Positions 1 through 6,681 of a DNA stretch of 7,295 nucleotides are shown one piece after another. Position numbers and translations under genes: made by a program. The stretch is from Treponema sp. (GTDB taxonomy: Bacteria > Spirochaetota > Spirochaetia > Treponematales > Treponemataceae). How positions within the stretch are numbered: position 1 is the first letter of the stretch; every line of letters starts with the position of its first letter. The DNA lies in the NCBI GenBank assembly GCA_016297405.1, contig JAEDGP010000087.1:1-7295 (forward strand). Direction: 5' to 3'. Under the pieces are notes generated by a model, which searched no databases, was not told the DNA's origin, and was given only the letters and a program-made list of their open reading frames with translations.

Positions 1-7
1 TTTTTAT

Positions 8-1387
8 TTATTTTTCAAAGTTTGATTTTTCTTTGTGTGGAATTGGTTTCCAACCAAGATTCTTCATGAACAGTGCCTGGAAGTCGATAAGGAACTGAAG
101 ACCGATGAAGAATGGCCATACAAAGCAAGCAGCGATTTTAGTATACCATTTAACATTGTGGATACGTTTGCGATCGGCAATCATAATAACGATTGATGGA
201 ACAAGGGAGATGAAATACCATGGAATGGCACTTCTGATAATCCAAGGTACCCAACCAAGTTTTATGTTGCCTTCGATTGTATTATTGGTAATCCAATTAT
301 AGACGTTTTCAATTGGAGAAGCTTTGATGAGGGTTTCCCATGGATGTTCCATCAAAGTTCCCATAAGGATTGTTTTTGCTGATTCGCCGTCACAAGCCAT
401 TCCAATGGAAAGAATGACCTGATGCAAAAGGAAAATCAATGTAATTACAACACAGAATGGAAGAATGTTTGCGAAAATGTCATAAACTGAGAACTTGTGC
501 TTTGTTTTTTTAGAGAACAAAGCTTTTATAAGGTCTGTGAAGCGAGCAAGACAAACAAGAAGGTGACCGCGTGACCAGCGAACTCTTTGACGCCACATGA
601 TTTTCATGTCTGTTGGCTGTTCATCGTAGAAAATTGCGTCATCGCAGTATTTGATGAGGTTTCCGTCAAGAATCTGGTCAGTTGAGAATTCCCAGTCTTC
701 TGTAAGTGTTACATAAGGCCAGCCGTCTTTTACGATGTTTGAGTTGATTACGTAACCTGTTCCCTGAACGCGTGTTGAACAGCCGCAAACTGTACGTCCG
801 CGAGCTTCGAAGCGGCATCCTGAAAGGAAGTAGATTCCATAAAGACAAGACATTACGTTTGAGCCGAAGTTCTTTGAGTTACGGTAAGAAGTAACAACAT
901 TCTTTTTGCCGTAGTATTCGAATGCGTCGTTCATTTTTGAGAAGTAATTTGGCTCAAGTGTGTTGTCGGCATTAAAGAGGAAGAAACCATCGTAGCTTGA
1001 TGTTTTGAAGTCTCTTTCGATGCATGAGAACAGGTGCTTGAAAGCGTAACCCATTGTGCATTCATTTGGATTGTTGTATTCGTAAACATGAACGCCTTTT
1101 GCGCGGGCAATTTCAGCTGTTTTGTCTGTACAGTTATGGGCGATTACGAAGATATCGAGCTTATCTTGCGGGTAATCATTAGCACGGATACTGTCGATAA
1201 GACCGCCCACAACAAGTTCTTCGTTTCTTGCAGGAATAATCAAACCATAGCGGTTGATTACGTTTGTTTTTGGGTAGGTTTTTTTTGCAAAAGTACCTAC
1301 GATTCCAAAAAGCACAAAGTGAACCATCATCGATGAGTAGATGATATACAGGATGTAAAATACTAGATTTACTATTTCGTATTGCAT
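8..1387 (-). CDS. Membrane-bound family 2 glycosyltransferase
   Basis: A 459-residue inner-membrane glycosyltransferase that probably transfers a sugar from a nucleotide-sugar to a growing glycan or lipid acceptor on the cytosolic face. A hydrophobic segment (about residues 5-33) precedes a GT-A domain beginning IPARNEE (51-57). The domain carries AHNCTDKT (83-90), NADN at the DxD position (139-142), VQGTGYVIN (207-215), TED with the presumed catalytic Asp (229-231) and QRVRW, the QxxRW motif of processive GT2 enzymes (267-271). Three further membrane segments follow at about 304-332, 383-404 and 417-440. This is the BcsA/NodC-like layout without a PilZ domain. The sugar and acceptor cannot be told from sequence. 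The first Asp of DxD is Asn, and the Asp usual in the preceding loop is His. No clear Shine-Dalgarno lies before the ATG; no other in-frame ATG or GTG was seen just upstream. It is transcribed away from the RNA methyltransferase gene and has no functional partner in view. Confidence 0.9.
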   Translation of the reverse strand: MQYEIVNLVFYILYIIYSSMMVHFVLFGIVGTFAKKTYPKTNVINRYGLIIPARNEELVVGGLIDSIRANDYPQDKLDIFVIAHNCTDKTAEIARAKGVHVYEYNNPNECTMGYAFKHLFSCIERDFKTSSYDGFFLFNADNTLEPNYFSKMNDAFEYYGKKNVVTSYRNSKNFGSNVMSCLYGIYFLSGCRFEARGRTVCGCSTRVQGTGYVINSNIVKDGWPYVTLTEDWEFSTDQILDGNLIKYCDDAIFYDEQPTDMKIMWRQRVRWSRGHLLVCLARFTDLIKALFSKKTKHKFSVYDIFANILPFCVVITLIFLLHQVILSIGMACDGESAKTILMGTLMEHPWETLIKASPIENVYNWITNNTIEGNIKLGWVPWIIRSAIPWYFISLVPSIVIMIADRKRIHNVKWYTKIAACFVWPFFIGLQFLIDFQALFMKNLGWKPIPHKEKSNFEK

Positions 1388-1395
1388 GATTTTTG

Positions 1396-1426
1396 ATTTT
1401 CGGGATCTTTTGCGGAGCCCGAAAAT
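1396..1426 (-). promoter_or_regulatory. Inverted repeat in the leader of the glycosyltransferase gene
   Basis: Two perfect 9-base arms, ATTTTCGGG and CCCGAAAAT, are separated by 13 bases. On the minus strand the second arm ends 8 bases before the ATG. The stem would sit exactly where a ribosome binding site is expected, and none is visible there. The nearest GTGAGGAAA-like stretch lies about 40 bases upstream of the ATG, on the far side of the hairpin. It could be a translational control hairpin or a protein-binding dyad. There is no U-tract, so it is not an intrinsic terminator. Confidence 0.4.
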
Positions 1427-1497
1427 TTCCTCACTGTGTATATTTTTTTATATTCTATATTATTTCTATAAGATTTTCCATAGTTAGTCGGTTATCT

Positions 1498-1606
1498 GGC
1501 GAAATTAGGGGGTTGGGGCGAAGCCCCAGGCGAAAGGGGTGTGGCGAAAACAGGCTGGCACATGGGGCAGGCTGTTTGAGCCCAGGGGAAAGGCTTTTCC
1601 CCTCTG
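1498..1606. repeat. GC-rich intergenic hairpin and repeat island
   Basis: This stretch is far richer in G than the AT-rich DNA on both sides. The hexamer GGCGAA occurs four times in about 50 bases (1498, 1517, 1529, 1543). A perfect hairpin, TGGGGC-GAA-GCCCCA, occupies 1514-1528. The heptamer CAGGCTG repeats at 1551 and 1568. A second stem, AGGGGAAA/TTTCCCCT with a 4-base loop, lies at 1584-1603 and is flanked by CCAG and CTGG, which can extend the pairing. Reading frames through it give low-complexity Arg/Gly/Pro-rich peptides with no sign of coding. It is best read as a dispersed intergenic repeat or a structured RNA; which of these cannot be decided here. Confidence 0.5.
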
Positions 1607-1633
1607 GAAATGAAAGACTTTTGTGGTGCATGT

Positions 1634-1642
1634 TGATATAAT
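1634..1642 (+). promoter_or_regulatory. Extended -10 promoter of the RNA methyltransferase gene
   Basis: TGA followed by TATAAT forms a consensus extended -10 element (TATAAT at 1637-1642). Only six bases separate it from the ATG at 1649, so initiation at the usual distance would fall on or next to the start codon. The -35 position (about 1614-1619, AAGACT) is a poor match, as is common for extended -10 promoters. GGGG at 1644-1647 lies too close to the ATG to act as a normal Shine-Dalgarno. Confidence 0.55.
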
Positions 1643-1648
1643 CGGGGT

Positions 1649-2422
1649 ATGAGAAATAAATTAAATAATGAACTTGCTGTTTGCGGTTTTGCGGCAGTAA
1701 AAAAGCTGGAAAAAAACAACAGTGAAAGAATCAGGCGGCTTTATTTTACAGAAGAAGTTGCACCTTTGTTTGGGGGCCTGTGCAAAAAGCTGGCAGCAAG
1801 AAAAGGAATCTACAATAAAGTTGATGATCCGGCTGAATTGCAGAAATTAAGCGGAACGGTGCATCATCAAGGGGTTGTGGCTATGATTTATATGCCAGAG
1901 ATAATTCCTTTGGATTCTGATATTACAGATCAGTGGATAGCTGATGGTGAACATGCACTTTTGCTTGATCATATTGGAAATGCGAATAATTTTGGTGCAA
2001 TTGTTCGAAGTGCCGCATTTTTTGGCGTAAAAAATATTGTGATTCCAGAAGATGAAATGGATAGTGCCATAACTACCAGCTCTTATCGTATTGCGGAAGG
2101 CGGCATGGAATATGTTCATATTTATTCTGTGCGTTCAATTCCAAGACTGATGGAAGTGCTTGATGGAAAAATGGTCAAGATTGGGACAGATCTTTCAGCA
2201 AAAAAATCTTCAAGGGAAATCAAGTCGATCTGCAAAGGAAAACCGGCTTTGCTGGTTTTGGGAAATGAAGAACACGGAATCAGCGATGAAGTGCGAAAGA
2301 ACTGCGATGAGCTGATCATTATTCCGTTTGGTGGAATGAACGGGGGCACCGCAGAAGCTCAGGTTGACAGCCTGAATGTAGCTCAAGCTGCTTCCGTTTT
2401 GCTTTACGAATTAAGTTGTTAA
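1649..2422 (+). CDS. TrmH/SpoU-family RNA 2'-O-ribose methyltransferase
   Basis: A cytoplasmic SAM-dependent enzyme that methylates the 2'-OH of a ribose in tRNA or rRNA. Residues about 8-80 resemble the SpoU substrate-binding domain, including VCGFAAVKKL near the start and HHQGVVA (72-78). Residues about 101-257 form the SPOUT trefoil-knot domain with all three family motifs. Motif 1 is NNFGAIVRSA (113-122, catalytic Arg120). Motif 2 is LGNEEHGIS (204-212). Motif 3 is VDSLNVAQAASV (239-250), which forms the SAM-binding knot. The 257-residue length is usual for RlmB-like members. The stretch RIAEGGMEYV (147-156) recalls the RlmB/YfiF branch, but the target nucleotide cannot be assigned. The domain begins about ten residues after the ATG at 1649, which supports this start although it lacks a Shine-Dalgarno. 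It converges on the Rrf2 gene with interlocked stop codons. Confidence 0.92.
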   Translation: MRNKLNNELAVCGFAAVKKLEKNNSERIRRLYFTEEVAPLFGGLCKKLAARKGIYNKVDDPAELQKLSGTVHHQGVVAMIYMPEIIPLDSDITDQWIADGEHALLLDHIGNANNFGAIVRSAAFFGVKNIVIPEDEMDSAITTSSYRIAEGGMEYVHIYSVRSIPRLMEVLDGKMVKIGTDLSAKKSSREIKSICKGKPALLVLGNEEHGISDEVRKNCDELIIIPFGGMNGGTAEAQVDSLNVAQAASVLLYELSC

Positions 2423-2847
2423 ATTAGAGAATTAGCGCATTCCGGAGCTTTGGCAAGTGATTCAAGGGTAATGCCATCAAGGTAGTTGTTTACGGTTTGG
2501 TTCAGCCCTTTCCATAATTTTAATGTGGGGCAACTTGATGCGCGCTGACAGTTGTTTTCTGGGGTTTCAAGGCAAGTAACTGGAGCAAGATTGCCTTCTG
2601 TTATTCGAAGAATGGAACCGATTGTATATTCGTTGGCCGGTTTTGTAAGTTTGTAGCCGCCCTGGGGACCGCGAATGCTTGAAAGCAAGCCGAATTTACT
2701 GAGCAGGGAAGTTATCTGTTCAAGGTATTTAATTGAAATGTTCTGCCGTTCCGAAATGTCCCTTAGCGGGATAAATTCAGATGAGGAATGCTGAGCCAAG
2801 TCTATCATAAATCTGAGGGCATAGCGGCCCCTTGTGGATATTTTCAT
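2419..2847 (-). CDS. Rrf2/IscR-like transcriptional regulator
   Basis: A 142-residue winged-helix DNA-binding regulator of the Rrf2 family. The N-terminus MKISTRGRYALRFMIDLA is characteristic. The helix-turn-helix runs through about 28-56 (DISERQNISIKYLEQITSLL), and the wing is RGPQGGYKLTKP (59-70). C92, C100 and C106 sit where IscR-type members bind a [2Fe-2S] cluster (E. coli IscR uses C92, C98, C104), so it probably senses Fe-S or redox state; C137 is an extra cysteine. No isc, suf or cysteine-biosynthesis gene is in the window, so it is an orphan here and its regulon is unknown. AGAAGG at 2853-2858 is a good ribosome binding site 5 bases before the ATG. Its TAA shares the palindromic TTAA with the stop of the convergent methyltransferase gene. 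A promoter with an overlapping dyad suggests autoregulation. Confidence 0.9.
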   Translation of the reverse strand: MKISTRGRYALRFMIDLAQHSSSEFIPLRDISERQNISIKYLEQITSLLSKFGLLSSIRGPQGGYKLTKPANEYTIGSILRITEGNLAPVTCLETPENNCQRASSCPTLKLWKGLNQTVNNYLDGITLESLAKAPECANSLI

Positions 2848-2852
2848 ATTTG

Positions 2853-2858
2853 CCTTCT
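2853..2858 (-). promoter_or_regulatory. Ribosome binding site of the Rrf2 gene
   Basis: AGAAGG on the minus strand lies 5 bases before the ATG. It is the clearest Shine-Dalgarno seen in the window and contrasts with the genes that lack one. Confidence 0.6.
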
Positions 2859-2870
2859 GAAGTAATTACC

Positions 2871-2886
2871 TACTATTTTGCTAGTA
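2871..2886 (-). promoter_or_regulatory. Dyad operator candidate at the Rrf2 promoter
   Basis: TACTA and TAGTA form a perfect inverted repeat spaced by 6 bases. The dyad overlaps the -10 element TATACT and extends to the likely transcription start, the position expected for a repressor site. Autoregulation by the encoded Rrf2 protein is inferred from location; the site does not clearly match a named IscR or CymR consensus. Confidence 0.4.
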
Positions 2887-2911
2887 TATTGGAAAAAGGC
2901 ATAATTTTCAA
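2883..2911 (-). promoter_or_regulatory. Sigma70-type promoter of the Rrf2 gene
   Basis: On the minus strand, TTGAAA (2906-2911) and TATACT (2883-2888) are separated by exactly 17 bases. Transcription would begin near 2876 and leave a leader of about 28 bases containing the AGAAGG site. The Rrf2 gene therefore probably has its own promoter, separate from the DUF763 operon upstream. Confidence 0.6.
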
Positions 2912-2927
2912 CAGTTTTATCGTTTAA

Positions 2928-2946
2928 TACCCCAGTTTATGGGATA
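2928..2946 (-). terminator. Weak hairpin just after the DUF763 stop codon
   Basis: On the minus strand TATCCCA and TGGGGTA pair as a 7-base stem (one G-T) around a 5-base loop, starting 4 bases after the stop codon. The following bases are only AT-rich, without a proper T-run. It may be a weak terminator or a 3'-end stabilising stem. Confidence 0.25.
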
Positions 2947-2950
2947 GCTG

Positions 2951-4300
2951 TTAGTCGAAGCAAGTTTTTCCGCCCCATTTTTTTGAATGGGAATTTTCGT
3001 GATTCAATGTTGCCTGGAAGTCTGCCTGTGGAGCACAGTTTTTTTCAACTGAAAGGGCGGTGCTGTGTAATCGCTGAAGGCACTGGGATTTGTCGTTGTA
3101 GCCGAGCTTGGATTTTTCAATGCTGTCCTGAAGTACGCGTATTGACTCGTCATAGATTTTCAGTGGAACAGGAAACGGGTGTCCATCTTTGCCACCGTGG
3201 GCAAAGGAAAATCTTGCTGGATCATTGAAGCGGCTTGGGGTTCCGTAAATTACTTCGCTTACAAGGGTGAGGGATTGCAATGTTCTTGGTCCAAGTCCCG
3301 GAGTGAGCAGCAGGCTTTCAAAATCTTTTGGTTGAGATTCCCAGGCGGTGGCAAGAACTGCACCAAGTCTGGAAAGGTCTATATCCTGGGCCTGGACGTC
3401 ATGATGATCTGGCATAATGATATTGCGCCCGGAATATATAATTTGGGATGGATCGATGGTAATTATTTCTTTGGCCTTTTTTTGGATGAGGGATGAAGTG
3501 CAGATAGCAGACGATTCTGCCTGTTTTTCTATTTCTGGAAAAAGGGAAAGCTGATCTGACTGGATTGAGCCGCCGTAGCCAAATTGTATTGGTGGTGCGG
3601 CTATATCTTTGATTTCTTTAAGGATTCGATAAGGATCTTCTTTGGAAATTTCCATGATTGTATTGCGAGTAGGCCGGGCCTGGGTGGCGGTGAGGTTCAA
3701 TATTTTGCCCTGATTTTGGCCTACAACGGCGGCGTGTGGTTCTTCCACAAAAGAAGTGAGGTTTGCCGAGCACCAGTGATATCGACGTGCTTTTCTTGTC
3801 TGCGTGTTCATGCCTTGCTGAACAACAGCCCAATCGCCTTCTTTTGTGAGTATGAAATTATGCTGATAAAGCTGAAAACCGTCCTGAACGGCAGTGTTGT
3901 CGACTTTTGCGCATAGTTTTGAGGATGTGATGAGTGATTCGGCATCCAGGCCGTTGTTGGCAGAAAGGGCTGCTAATTCTTCTGGAGTGCGTCGGGAATA
4001 TTTGCCGCGGCCGCCACATATATAGATGCCAAGATCATTTGCGCGAGCATTGAGGCCGCGTTTTAGCGCATACATTACGCTGGTTGTAATGCCTGAAGAA
4101 TGCCAGTCCATTCCAAGAACGCAGCCAAGGGATTGGAACCATAGCGGGTCGCTTAATCGGGTTAGAACTTCCTGCCGGCCGTAATTAAGAACAAGGGATT
4201 CAACGATTAGCGTGCCAAGCTGCATCATTCGGTCGGCAAGCCATTTAGGGACAGTGCCAGTGTGAAGCGGAAGGTCTGCGTGACCTGTGCTTTTTATCAT
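2951..4300 (-). CDS. DUF763 family protein, function unknown
   Basis: A 449-residue probably cytoplasmic protein with no signal peptide or membrane segment. It matches DUF763, which I know mainly from archaea and thermophilic bacteria and whose biochemical role I do not know. Conserved blocks appear in order: STGHADLPLHTGTVPKWL (4-21), SDPLWFQSLGCVLGMDWHSSG (50-70), KVDNTAVQDGFQLY (132-145), WAVVQQGMN (157-165), ARRYHW (171-176), FVEEPHAA (184-191) and FAHGGKDGHPFPVP (366-379). TPGLGPRTLQSL (333-344) looks like a helix-hairpin-helix, a motif that usually contacts DNA or RNA backbone. The stretch at about 240-300 is poorly conserved in character and may be an insertion; together with the tail it makes this protein longer than the roughly 370 residues I recall for archaeal members. 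Its ATG overlaps the TGA of the HD-GYP/GNAT gene as ATGA, indicating translational coupling. The family call is firm; any function is open. Confidence 0.85.
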   Translation of the reverse strand: MIKSTGHADLPLHTGTVPKWLADRMMQLGTLIVESLVLNYGRQEVLTRLSDPLWFQSLGCVLGMDWHSSGITTSVMYALKRGLNARANDLGIYICGGRGKYSRRTPEELAALSANNGLDAESLITSSKLCAKVDNTAVQDGFQLYQHNFILTKEGDWAVVQQGMNTQTRKARRYHWCSANLTSFVEEPHAAVVGQNQGKILNLTATQARPTRNTIMEISKEDPYRILKEIKDIAAPPIQFGYGGSIQSDQLSLFPEIEKQAESSAICTSSLIQKKAKEIITIDPSQIIYSGRNIIMPDHHDVQAQDIDLSRLGAVLATAWESQPKDFESLLLTPGLGPRTLQSLTLVSEVIYGTPSRFNDPARFSFAHGGKDGHPFPVPLKIYDESIRVLQDSIEKSKLGYNDKSQCLQRLHSTALSVEKNCAPQADFQATLNHENSHSKKWGGKTCFD

Positions 4301-6669
4301 AGTTTGATTTCCATTTGATTTGTGCGTGATACAGAGAATCCATTAATCCAGAAGAAGCTTTCCCGGTCGAAATCCTGCAGAACATCCATTTTGATTGTAT
4401 TGAAATTTTGATTGGAAAGGAATTCCTTTGCGTATTGAATCAGGTTTGTGGCCCAGCCTTTTCTACGCAGTTCTGGCAAAATGATAATGCAGTCGCCGTG
4501 GAATTCCTTTTGCTGGTTTTCTAGTGGATAAACAGTATGTCCAGAGAAGATGCCGCATATTTTGTTCATTTTATTGTGCAGCACAAATGTGAATGTCTGT
4601 TTTTTTCCAAGGTATTCCTGGATGTTCCAGTTGAGCTTTTCATCGGATGCGTCTGGATAACACACTTTGAAAAAATCGAAGAGGTTTTCTTTTAGTTCAG
4701 GTGTTAGCAGGTCGATAGATCGCTCTTCTTCTGCTTCAAAATATGTGAATGGCATAACGTATTTATTGTAGGCATCAAAATAAGAGCTGGTTCGTCCAGT
4801 TTCTGTCAAAAGTTTGAGTTCGCTTCTAAGCACTTCGTCATTTTGCAAAAGTTCGATGTAATCTGGTGAATACATGGTTCCAGAAGCTTGTACTAGTTCC
4901 TGGAGAACGTCGTCAAAATGTTTTCCTGAAGAATAGTTTCGGCCTAGAAAGTCTGTGGCGGCGTCAATACTGTCTGCAATAGAAATTATGTCAATGAGCA
5001 CTTTTATAGGGGATGAAGTGTTGTGGAAGCTGTCTGGGTATCCATTTTTGCCGTCCCAGGAACGGTGGTGGCCAAGGATTGTATGGGAAAACTTTTTTAG
5101 TAAAGGAATGTTCTGAATTATTTTGTTGCCAAGACTTGTATGGCTTTTTATGATTCCGAATTCTCTGTTTGTGAGGTGGCGGGAATGCAGATTTATTACA
5201 CTTGTGCAGCCAATCTTTCCAATATCATGAATAAACCCGGCTTGTCTAATAAATTCCAAAAGCTGCCCTTTATAGAAAATTACGTCATCTATGGATGAAA
5301 GGCCAGGAATACCTACGAAAAGTTCAGGTTTTACATCGATAAAATGGGAAATGCAGACGAATGCGATGTGGCCGACCATGGAAAAGTGGATGGCAGAGGT
5401 GATCTGGCGATGGACGAACAGAGTCTGCAGAAAGCCGATGCAATCGTCAGGAGTGGTGAAGCTTTGCGCAATCAGAATAAAATTATCGATTACAAAGTTA
5501 TCGATGCAGAAGCCTTTATTTTCGTAAGGAAGGAATTCATAGTAATTGCGGGTAAGATCGGAAATTCTTTTTTTGAGCTGAGGTTTTCTGGTGATTTTAA
5601 AAAGTGCGGGCAGAAACATGAAGGTGAACGAGAAGGAGTCGTTGAAAAGCTTCATCATGTTTAAAAGGTTAGCAAATACAGGATCAACCGGATCATTATC
5701 AATTGGAAAGGCACATTCAGGATAATCGAAATTAGTGATGTTTTCTGCCAGAAGCAGTTCGAGTTTTTGACTGAAAATTTCTTCTGCATCAATGTGGGGT
5801 GTTTTGTTGATTTTTGACTGCAGTAAAAAGTAGCAAGTCCATATCATCAAATTAATTTTGCCTTCTTTCTGCTCCTGTTTATATTCGGCTTCGAGCCAGG
5901 CTTTTATTGTGGCAAAAGATTTCTGGTCGGTTTCAAATTCGATCTGTTCTGCAGCAAATAAAATGTAGATTCTCATATATCGCATCAGAAGTTCGATGTG
6001 GAATTGGATATCTGAATTTTGGCCCCACATTGCATCATAAAGCTCCCGGGAACCGGTGCGAACAATATTGTTCAGTTTTGAGTAAATTTGAATCATCTTC
6101 TTAAGATCTTTTGATTTGTAAAGACAGAAAGAAAGGAGATGAAACGTATATGAAAAGGCGATGTGTATCTGAGAGTCAAGGCAATCGGTTTCTTCGTATG
6201 TAGGAAAAATTGCGTCCGCTTTTGTGAAAGCTGAATCACACAGCTCAAAGGAACTGCGCCCGGAAACTGTGCGGGTAATTCCCAGATTCATATAGATGTC
6301 ATATTCCTGCCGCTTTGTAAGATTTGTTCTTTTCATAAGAGCGGACAAAAGGTCGTCTACAACAAGTGAATCAAGATGGTTTTCGAAAAGAAAAAAAGTA
6401 ATATGGGTTAGAAAAGTGTCCACTGCTTCGCTTGTAAGTAGACCTGGATGTTCAATGGCCGGGCGGATGTATTCATCCAGTAATTCTTCATTTTCTGCAA
6501 AAAGACGGCGGGTAAGTTTTGAATTTTCAGAAAGCATAGTTTGCCATTTCTCAAAATTATAGGATTCTTTGAGCAGGCGACGTTCCAGCTGAATGATGAG
6601 GTCGGAATTATATTTGTATTTGTTAAAGAAAAATACGATTTTTTCTTTGGTGAGAAATTCTGCTTTCAT
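4297..6669 (-). CDS. HD-GYP-like phosphodiesterase fused to GNAT acetyltransferase
   Basis: A 790-residue soluble multidomain protein. Residues 1 to about 410 are mostly helical, possibly TPR-like (for example 165-215), with no recognised domain; they may act as a sensor or partner-binding region. The HD-GYP-like domain spans about 415-610: H428, HDIGKIG (H481, D482), KSHT (H510), GHHRSWDG (H534, H535), GYP (543-545) and IADSID (D566). These are all the expected metal ligands of a two-metal site. HD-GYP enzymes hydrolyse cyclic di-GMP or related cyclic dinucleotides, but here the usual HHE is HHR, so the substrate is uncertain. Residues about 653-790 form a GNAT domain with acetyl-CoA loop RRKGWA (735-740) after the strand CIIILPEL. 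The acetyl acceptor is unknown. It is first in an operon with DUF763, sharing ATGA. No Shine-Dalgarno is seen; a strong promoter lies within a dozen bases of the ATG. Confidence 0.85.
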   Translation of the reverse strand: MKAEFLTKEKIVFFFNKYKYNSDLIIQLERRLLKESYNFEKWQTMLSENSKLTRRLFAENEELLDEYIRPAIEHPGLLTSEAVDTFLTHITFFLFENHLDSLVVDDLLSALMKRTNLTKRQEYDIYMNLGITRTVSGRSSFELCDSAFTKADAIFPTYEETDCLDSQIHIAFSYTFHLLSFCLYKSKDLKKMIQIYSKLNNIVRTGSRELYDAMWGQNSDIQFHIELLMRYMRIYILFAAEQIEFETDQKSFATIKAWLEAEYKQEQKEGKINLMIWTCYFLLQSKINKTPHIDAEEIFSQKLELLLAENITNFDYPECAFPIDNDPVDPVFANLLNMMKLFNDSFSFTFMFLPALFKITRKPQLKKRISDLTRNYYEFLPYENKGFCIDNFVIDNFILIAQSFTTPDDCIGFLQTLFVHRQITSAIHFSMVGHIAFVCISHFIDVKPELFVGIPGLSSIDDVIFYKGQLLEFIRQAGFIHDIGKIGCTSVINLHSRHLTNREFGIIKSHTSLGNKIIQNIPLLKKFSHTILGHHRSWDGKNGYPDSFHNTSSPIKVLIDIISIADSIDAATDFLGRNYSSGKHFDDVLQELVQASGTMYSPDYIELLQNDEVLRSELKLLTETGRTSSYFDAYNKYVMPFTYFEAEEERSIDLLTPELKENLFDFFKVCYPDASDEKLNWNIQEYLGKKQTFTFVLHNKMNKICGIFSGHTVYPLENQQKEFHGDCIIILPELRRKGWATNLIQYAKEFLSNQNFNTIKMDVLQDFDRESFFWINGFSVSRTNQMEIKL

Positions 6670-6681
6670 TTATATTATAAA

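Noticed and set aside
1427..1495. Promoter for the glycosyltransferase gene in the AT-rich stretch.
   Set aside because: Several TATA-like hexamers occur on the minus strand, but none has a convincing -35 at the right spacing, so no specific promoter is called.
1393..1719. Open frames on both strands through the GC-rich island (plus 1393-1641, minus 1492-1719).
   Set aside because: The peptides are low-complexity, start without ribosome binding sites, and the frames are open only because GC-rich hairpin repeats lack stop codons. No family resemblance was seen.
2862..2869. Palindrome GTAATTAC in the Rrf2 leader.
   Set aside because: It is short, AT-rich and does not extend further; the neighbouring TACTA/TAGTA dyad is better placed for an operator.
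2983..3916. Plus-strand open frames (for example 2983-3228, 3179-3496, 3584-3916) opposite the DUF763 gene.
   Set aside because: They lie antisense within a gene with clear family motifs, and their translations resemble nothing.
5291..5664. Two overlapping plus-strand frames opposite the HD-GYP gene.
   Set aside because: Antisense shadows of a well-supported coding region; no domain or ribosome binding site.
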